Source of the DNA: Leucobacter denitrificans
Lineage (GTDB): Bacteria > Actinomycetota > Actinomycetes > Actinomycetales > Microbacteriaceae
Length of the DNA: 64,000 nt
Assembly: GCF_014396385.1 (NCBI RefSeq)
Contig: NZ_CP060716.1
Span: forward strand, 744,001-808,000
Direction of reading: 5' to 3'
Shown here: positions 60,182 to 64,000 of the stretch, one piece after another
Layout: every line of letters begins with the position of its first letter
How positions within the stretch are numbered: the first letter of the stretch is position 1
Translations under genes and position numbers: made by a program
Notes under the pieces: model-generated
The model's database searches: none
What the model was told of the DNA's origin: nothing
The model's input: the letters and a program-made list of their open reading frames with translations, nothing else

Positions 60182-61225
60182 TTAGGCGTGTGGCGTGACT
60201 ACCGCTCGACCGCTCAACTTGCCGTCGTGCAGGTCGTGATACGCCTGGAGCGCCTGATCCATCGAGTAGGTCTTGACGCTCGGCGAGATCTTCCCTGCCC
60301 GGTACAGCGCGACCACTTCGTAGAGTTCCTCGATCGTTCCCCAGTAGGTGTTCGTGAGTTCGGCCTCGTAGGGGTTCGAGTAGAAATCCCAACTCGTCGG
60401 TTGACCCGCGACTCCAACGATCGTGATGCGACCTCGGCGGGCGATGACCTGCTGGGCAACCTTAATCGTGGGGGTAATGCCTACAAAGTCGAACACCGCG
60501 TCGACACCCTGACCGCCGGTGAGCTCACGGACCCGATCCGCCTGCCCCTCACCGCCCTCAACTGGAATCGCACCCGACTTCTCTGCCTCAGCCATTGCCT
60601 CGGGCTTCATGTCGGTCGCGTATACCGTGGCGCCGGTGATAGCGGTAAGAATCTGCACTGCGATCTGCCCGAGTCCACCGAGCCCAATCACGAGCACGCT
60701 TTTGCCACCGCCCTGCAGCTTCGGGAGCGCGAGTTTGATTGCGTGATACGGCGTCAGGCCCGCGTCTGAGAGAGGCGCTGCGGCCACGGGGTCGGCATCA
60801 CCGAGCGGAACAAGGTTGCGCGCGGGAACCGTCATGTATTCGGCCATTCCGCCGTCGCGACCGAGCCCGGTCGCGAGATAGGGCTGCTCTGCCGCGTTGT
60901 AGCAGTAGGTGTCTTGACCTCTGGAGCACGCCGGACACTGCCCGCAGCCAATGGGACCGTAAGACAGGTACGCATCACCGACATTCACGCCGGTCACGCC
61001 TTCGCCGAGTTCCTCAACCCATCCAGAATTCTCGTGGCCGAGCGTGTAGCTCGGTGCGAGCTGGTCACCCATGCTCTCATCAAACTGTTCGAAGATCGCA
61101 ACATCGGAGTGGCAAGCGCCAGCGCCTGCAATCTTGAGCAGCACCTCACCGGGCCCCGGTTTTGGGCGCTCAACCTCTTCGATTGTGGGGAATGTCTTCC
61201 AAGCTGTAAATCGTACTGCTTTCAT
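60182..61225 (-). CDS. zinc-dependent alcohol dehydrogenase, NAD(P)-linked
   Basis: 347 residues, medium-chain dehydrogenase. Catalytic zinc ligands Cys38 (GACHSD) and the His-Glu of LGHENSGWVEELG; structural zinc cysteines in IGCGQCPACSRGQDTYC. Rossmann loop VIGLGGLGQIAVQIL near residue 178 with Asp in VYATDM, suggesting NAD. The C-terminus reads SMDQALQAYHDLHDGKLSGRAVV, distinct from the alcohol dehydrogenase tail fused at 14680. AAGGAG before the ATG. Divergent from hutU over 206 bases. Broad primary alcohol/aldehyde use is likely. Confidence 0.93.
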   Translation of the reverse strand: MKAVRFTAWKTFPTIEEVERPKPGPGEVLLKIAGAGACHSDVAIFEQFDESMGDQLAPSYTLGHENSGWVEELGEGVTGVNVGDAYLSYGPIGCGQCPACSRGQDTYCYNAAEQPYLATGLGRDGGMAEYMTVPARNLVPLGDADPVAAAPLSDAGLTPYHAIKLALPKLQGGGKSVLVIGLGGLGQIAVQILTAITGATVYATDMKPEAMAEAEKSGAIPVEGGEGQADRVRELTGGQGVDAVFDFVGITPTIKVAQQVIARRGRITIVGVAGQPTSWDFYSNPYEAELTNTYWGTIEELYEVVALYRAGKISPSVKTYSMDQALQAYHDLHDGKLSGRAVVTPHA

Positions 61226-61431
61226 GATGCACTCCTTGCTGCGCGCACGGGGCGGTACTCAGGGCAACTACAAGCACCGACTTAACACCCAGTACTTACG
61301 CACTTTCGATCGTATGCACGCACCGCGCGAATTTCTAGTGAGTCTGGGATACCGGACAACTGCCAAGGTGAACCGATTGAACAGCACGACAGTTCGCGGT
61401 GAGATGGAACCAACACTTCGAAAGGACCGTC
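61226..61431. promoter_or_regulatory. divergent control region of the alcohol dehydrogenase and hut genes
   Basis: 206 bases without a gene. The hutU side ends with AAAGGA (61421-61426) before ATG 61432, and the dehydrogenase side with AAGGAG. A+T-rich patches (TTAACACC, AATTTCTAG) are likely promoter elements, but no box could be assigned convincingly and no hut operator palindrome is clear. Confidence 0.35.
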
Positions 61432-63129
61432 ATGGCACTTCCAGGCGCACGCCCAGTCCGCGCACCTCGCGGCACGACCATCTCAGCGAAGAGCTGGCAA
61501 ACCGAGGCTCCCCTTCGCATGCTCATGAACAACCTCGATCCCGAGGTGGCTGAGCGACCTGACGATCTCGTTGTGTACGGAGGAACCGGACGCGCCGCGC
61601 GGTCATGGGATGCCTACGACGCAATCGTCGACACCCTGCGTGATCTCGAGGAAGACGAGACGCTCCTCGTGCAGTCTGGCAAACCAGTCGGGGTGTTCCG
61701 CACGAATGTGTGGGCGCCACGAGTGCTCATTGCGACCTCGAACCTCGTCGGCGACTGGGCGAACTGGCCCGAGTTTCGAAAGCTCGAGGCCGAGGGGCTC
61801 ATCATGTACGGCCAGATGACCGCGGGGTCGTGGATCTACATCGGCACCCAGGGCATTTTGCAGGGCACATTCGAGACGTTCGCGGCGGTGGCACGAAAGC
61901 GGTTCGACGGAACGCTCGCCGGAACGATCACGCTCACCGGTGGCTGCGGCGGAATGGGCGGCGCGCAGCCGCTCGCTGTCACGCTCAATGATGGGGCTTG
62001 CCTCATTGTCGACGTCGATGAGACCCGTCTACGTCGTCGGGCCGGAAAACGATACCTCGACGAGGTTGTCACAGACATCGACGAGGCGATCGAAAAGGTG
62101 CAGCAAGCAAAGAAAGAACGACGTGGATGGTCGGTCGGTCTCGTCGGCAACGCGGCAGAGGTATTCCCGGAGCTATTGCGCAGGCATCGGGCTGGTGAGA
62201 TCCACATCGATATCGTGACCGACCAGACGAGCGCGCATGATCCACTCTCGTACCTGCCGATCGGATACGAAGTAGCCACCTGGCACGAGCGAGCAGAGGC
62301 CGACCCGGAATTATTCACCGCCGATGCACAGGCCTCAATGGCCGCGCATGTGCGGGCGATGGTCGAGTTTCAAGACGAGGGTTCTGAGGTCTTTGACTAC
62401 GGAAACTCGATTCGCGACGAGGCCCGAAAGGGCGGGTACGATCGCGCGTTCGAGTTTCCCGGATTCGTTCCGGCGTACATTCGCCCACTGTTCTGTGAGG
62501 GGCTCGGTCCATTCAGATGGGCCGCGCTCTCTGGCGATCCCGAAGATATTCGTGTCACCGACGAGGCAATTCTCGAGCTGTTTCCAGAAAACGAGCATCT
62601 CAGGCGGTGGATCCGCGCAGCGCAAGAACGCGTCGAGTTTGAGGGCCTGCCAGCCCGCATCTGCTGGCTCGGGTATGGCGAGCGCGCCAAGGCCGCGGTG
62701 CGCTTCAACGAGCTCGTTGCCGAGGGCAAAATCTCGGCACCGATCGTGATCGGCCGCGACCACCTCGACTCTGGGTCTGTCGCGTCGCCTTACCGCGAGA
62801 CCGAGTCGATGGCCGACGGGTCAGATGCGATTGCCGACTGGCCGCTCTTGAACGCGCTCACCGCAACCTCCTCGGGTGCTACGTGGGTGTCGCTGCACCA
62901 TGGGGGCGGAGTGGGCATCGGCCGCTCGATCCACTCGGGACAGGTCTCGGTCGCCGACGGCAGCGAGTTGGCCGCGGAAAAACTTCAGCGTCTGCTCACG
63001 AACGACCCGGGCATGGGTGTGATTCGACACGTCGACGCCGGGTATCAGCGGGCGGCAGACGTCGCCGCCGAGCGTGGCGTGCGGGTTCCAATGGAGCCGA
63101 CGATCCGCAACACAGACGAGGCCTGGTGA
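61432..63129 (+). CDS. hutU: urocanate hydratase (urocanase)
   Basis: 565 residues. Second step of histidine degradation: urocanate to imidazolonepropionate, with tightly bound NAD+ as electrophile. Landmarks: [16 protein letters not shown] near the N-terminus, [20 protein letters not shown], the NAD loop [30 protein letters not shown], and the Cys of [18 protein letters not shown] at 61432 with AAAGGA; an upstream ATG at 61399 has no such site. hutI follows after six bases. Confidence 0.96.
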   Translation: MALPGARPVRAPRGTTISAKSWQTEAPLRMLMNNLDPEVAERPDDLVVYGGTGRAARSWDAYDAIVDTLRDLEEDETLLVQSGKPVGVFRTNVWAPRVLIATSNLVGDWANWPEFRKLEAEGLIMYGQMTAGSWIYIGTQGILQGTFETFAAVARKRFDGTLAGTITLTGGCGGMGGAQPLAVTLNDGACLIVDVDETRLRRRAGKRYLDEVVTDIDEAIEKVQQAKKERRGWSVGLVGNAAEVFPELLRRHRAGEIHIDIVTDQTSAHDPLSYLPIGYEVATWHERAEADPELFTADAQASMAAHVRAMVEFQDEGSEVFDYGNSIRDEARKGGYDRAFEFPGFVPAYIRPLFCEGLGPFRWAALSGDPEDIRVTDEAILELFPENEHLRRWIRAAQERVEFEGLPARICWLGYGERAKAAVRFNELVAEGKISAPIVIGRDHLDSGSVASPYRETESMADGSDAIADWPLLNALTATSSGATWVSLHHGGGVGIGRSIHSGQVSVADGSELAAEKLQRLLTNDPGMGVIRHVDAGYQRAADVAAERGVRVPMEPTIRNTDEAW

Positions 63130-63135
63130 GCCACC

Positions 63136-64000
63136 ATGTCCTCCCTGCTCATCGACAACATCGCCGAACTCACGACGAATGACCCTGAGTTGGGGCCGGG
63201 CGTCGGCGGCCGAGTGCACGATGCCGCGGTCGTGGTCGAAGCGGATCGCATTGCCTGGGTCGGCCCCGCCTCAAAAGCCCCGCAGGCGGACACGCGATAT
63301 GACGCGGGAGGGCGAGCACTGCTGCCCGGCTGGGTCGACTCGCACACCCACATGGTGTTCGCGGGCGATCGCGGAGCGGAGTTCGAGGCCCGCATGGCGG
63401 GAACTGCATATGCCGCTGGAGGAATCAATGTCACGGTGGCCGCTACCAGGGAGGCGAGCGACGAGTCGCTCTACCAAAACCTCGTGCGGCTCACGAACGA
63501 GGCTCGGCGCGACGGCACGACAACTATTGAGACGAAGACAGGGTACGGGCTCACCACAGAGGATGAGGTGCGGTCAGCACGCATCGCCGCGCGCGTGGTT
63601 GATGCAGTGACATTTCTCGGTGCTCACGTCGTGCCAAACGGTACTTCACCCGATGCGTACCTCGACCTCGTCACTGGCCCAATGCTCGACGCGGTCGCGC
63701 CGCATGTGAGTGCGGTCGATGTGTTTTGCGAGCAGGGCGCGTTCGACGAGGCCGCATCTCGACGGGTGCTCGAAACCGCGCGCTCGCGGGGCCTCGCGAC
63801 CCGCGTGCACGGCAACCAGCTCGGTCACGGCCCCGGAGTTCAGCTCGCGGTTAAGTACGGTTCGTTGAGTGTGGATCACCTCGGCTTCCTCAGCCCAGCC
63901 GACATTGCGGCCCTCGCTGAATCCCCCACCGTCGCGACGGTGCTCCCAGCCTGTGACCTGTCTACGCGAATGCCCTTCGCACCGGCCCGAGACCTCCTCG
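63136..64000 (+). CDS. hutI: imidazolonepropionase, 3' end beyond the window
   Basis: 288 codons are visible with no stop. Third step of histidine degradation: hydrolysis of imidazolonepropionate to formiminoglutamate. Amidohydrolase metal motif SHTHMVFAGDR near residue 74, IETKTGYGL, FLGAHVVPNG, the metal His region VHGNQLG, and SVDHLGFLS. ATG at 63136 directly follows hutU, so both are in one operon; the formiminoglutamate-processing gene is probably just beyond the edge. Truncated only by the window. Confidence 0.94.
   Translation, partial: MSSLLIDNIAELTTNDPELGPGVGGRVHDAAVVVEADRIAWVGPASKAPQADTRYDAGGRALLPGWVDSHTHMVFAGDRGAEFEARMAGTAYAAGGINVTVAATREASDESLYQNLVRLTNEARRDGTTTIETKTGYGLTTEDEVRSARIAARVVDAVTFLGAHVVPNGTSPDAYLDLVTGPMLDAVAPHVSAVDVFCEQGAFDEAASRRVLETARSRGLATRVHGNQLGHGPGVQLAVKYGSLSVDHLGFLSPADIAALAESPTVATVLPACDLSTRMPFAPARDLL

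Overview
The window is chromosomal DNA from a high-GC actinobacterium, most likely of the Microbacteriaceae (Leucobacter-like; this placement is inference). The support is a WhiB1-type protein with cysteines at 9/37/40/46, a SigH/SigR sigma factor with its zinc anti-sigma factor RsrA, a monomeric NADP isocitrate dehydrogenase, an HrpA helicase of about 1300 residues, DUF3097 and DUF3516 proteins, and many leaderless genes. No rRNA, tRNA, insertion sequence, prophage or CRISPR array was seen. Most genes are housekeeping or catabolic, tightly packed, often with overlapping start/stop codons.

Layout. 1-6.2 kb: a possible gene fragment at the edge, Ppx/GppA phosphatase, small GntR regulator, deoC, and a two-gene operon of a coiled-coil PD-(D/E)XK-like protein (DUF2130) and a Ski2-like helicase (DUF3516). 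6.2-10.9 kb: YqjM-type flavin oxidoreductase overlapping an AlkZ-like winged-helix gene, Na+/H+ antiporter, nicotinamidase. 10.9-16.2 kb: Lrp regulator divergent from alanine dehydrogenase, an unknown protein, a PucR regulator whose HTH has been replaced by the C-terminus of an alcohol dehydrogenase, and an aminotransferase. 16.1-19.8 kb: a nuclease-helicase split by a G-run frameshift. 20-26.5 kb: DEAD-box helicase, small membrane protein, Orn/Lys/Arg decarboxylase with divergent LysR, MFS exporter, GNAT. 26.5-29.2 kb: an unknown charged protein, a guanidine-III riboswitch followed by two SMR guanidinium exporter subunits, MntR/DtxR regulator, DUF488.

29.2-35.3 kb: MocR-like regulator lacking its PLP lysine, 3-hydroxyisobutyryl-CoA hydrolase, a second G-run-frameshifted gene (MFS), DUF3097, and an arginase-fold protein coupled to a small HExxH protein. 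35.5-40.5 kb: complete oligopeptide-type ABC operon. 40.5-44.2 kb: rsrA-sigH divergent from aroA-rsgA, followed by a hexanucleotide microsatellite and overlapping hairpins. 44.2-50.3 kb: icd, peroxiredoxin, membrane protein, whiB1, argG, aldo/keto reductase. 50.3-60 kb: hrpA, MFS, DUF4349 lipoprotein, succinate-semialdehyde-type dehydrogenase, DEAD-box helicase with RG-rich tail. 60.2-64 kb: zinc alcohol dehydrogenase and the start of a histidine-utilisation operon (hutU, hutI cut by the window end).

The strongest unusual signals are the guanidine-III riboswitch with two compensating helices upstream of an SMR pair, the PucR-alcohol dehydrogenase fusion scar, two frameshifts both explained by loss of one G from a G run, a large set of TAnnnT-N6-8-start leaderless promoters, and the MocR protein with Arg in place of the PLP-binding Lys.
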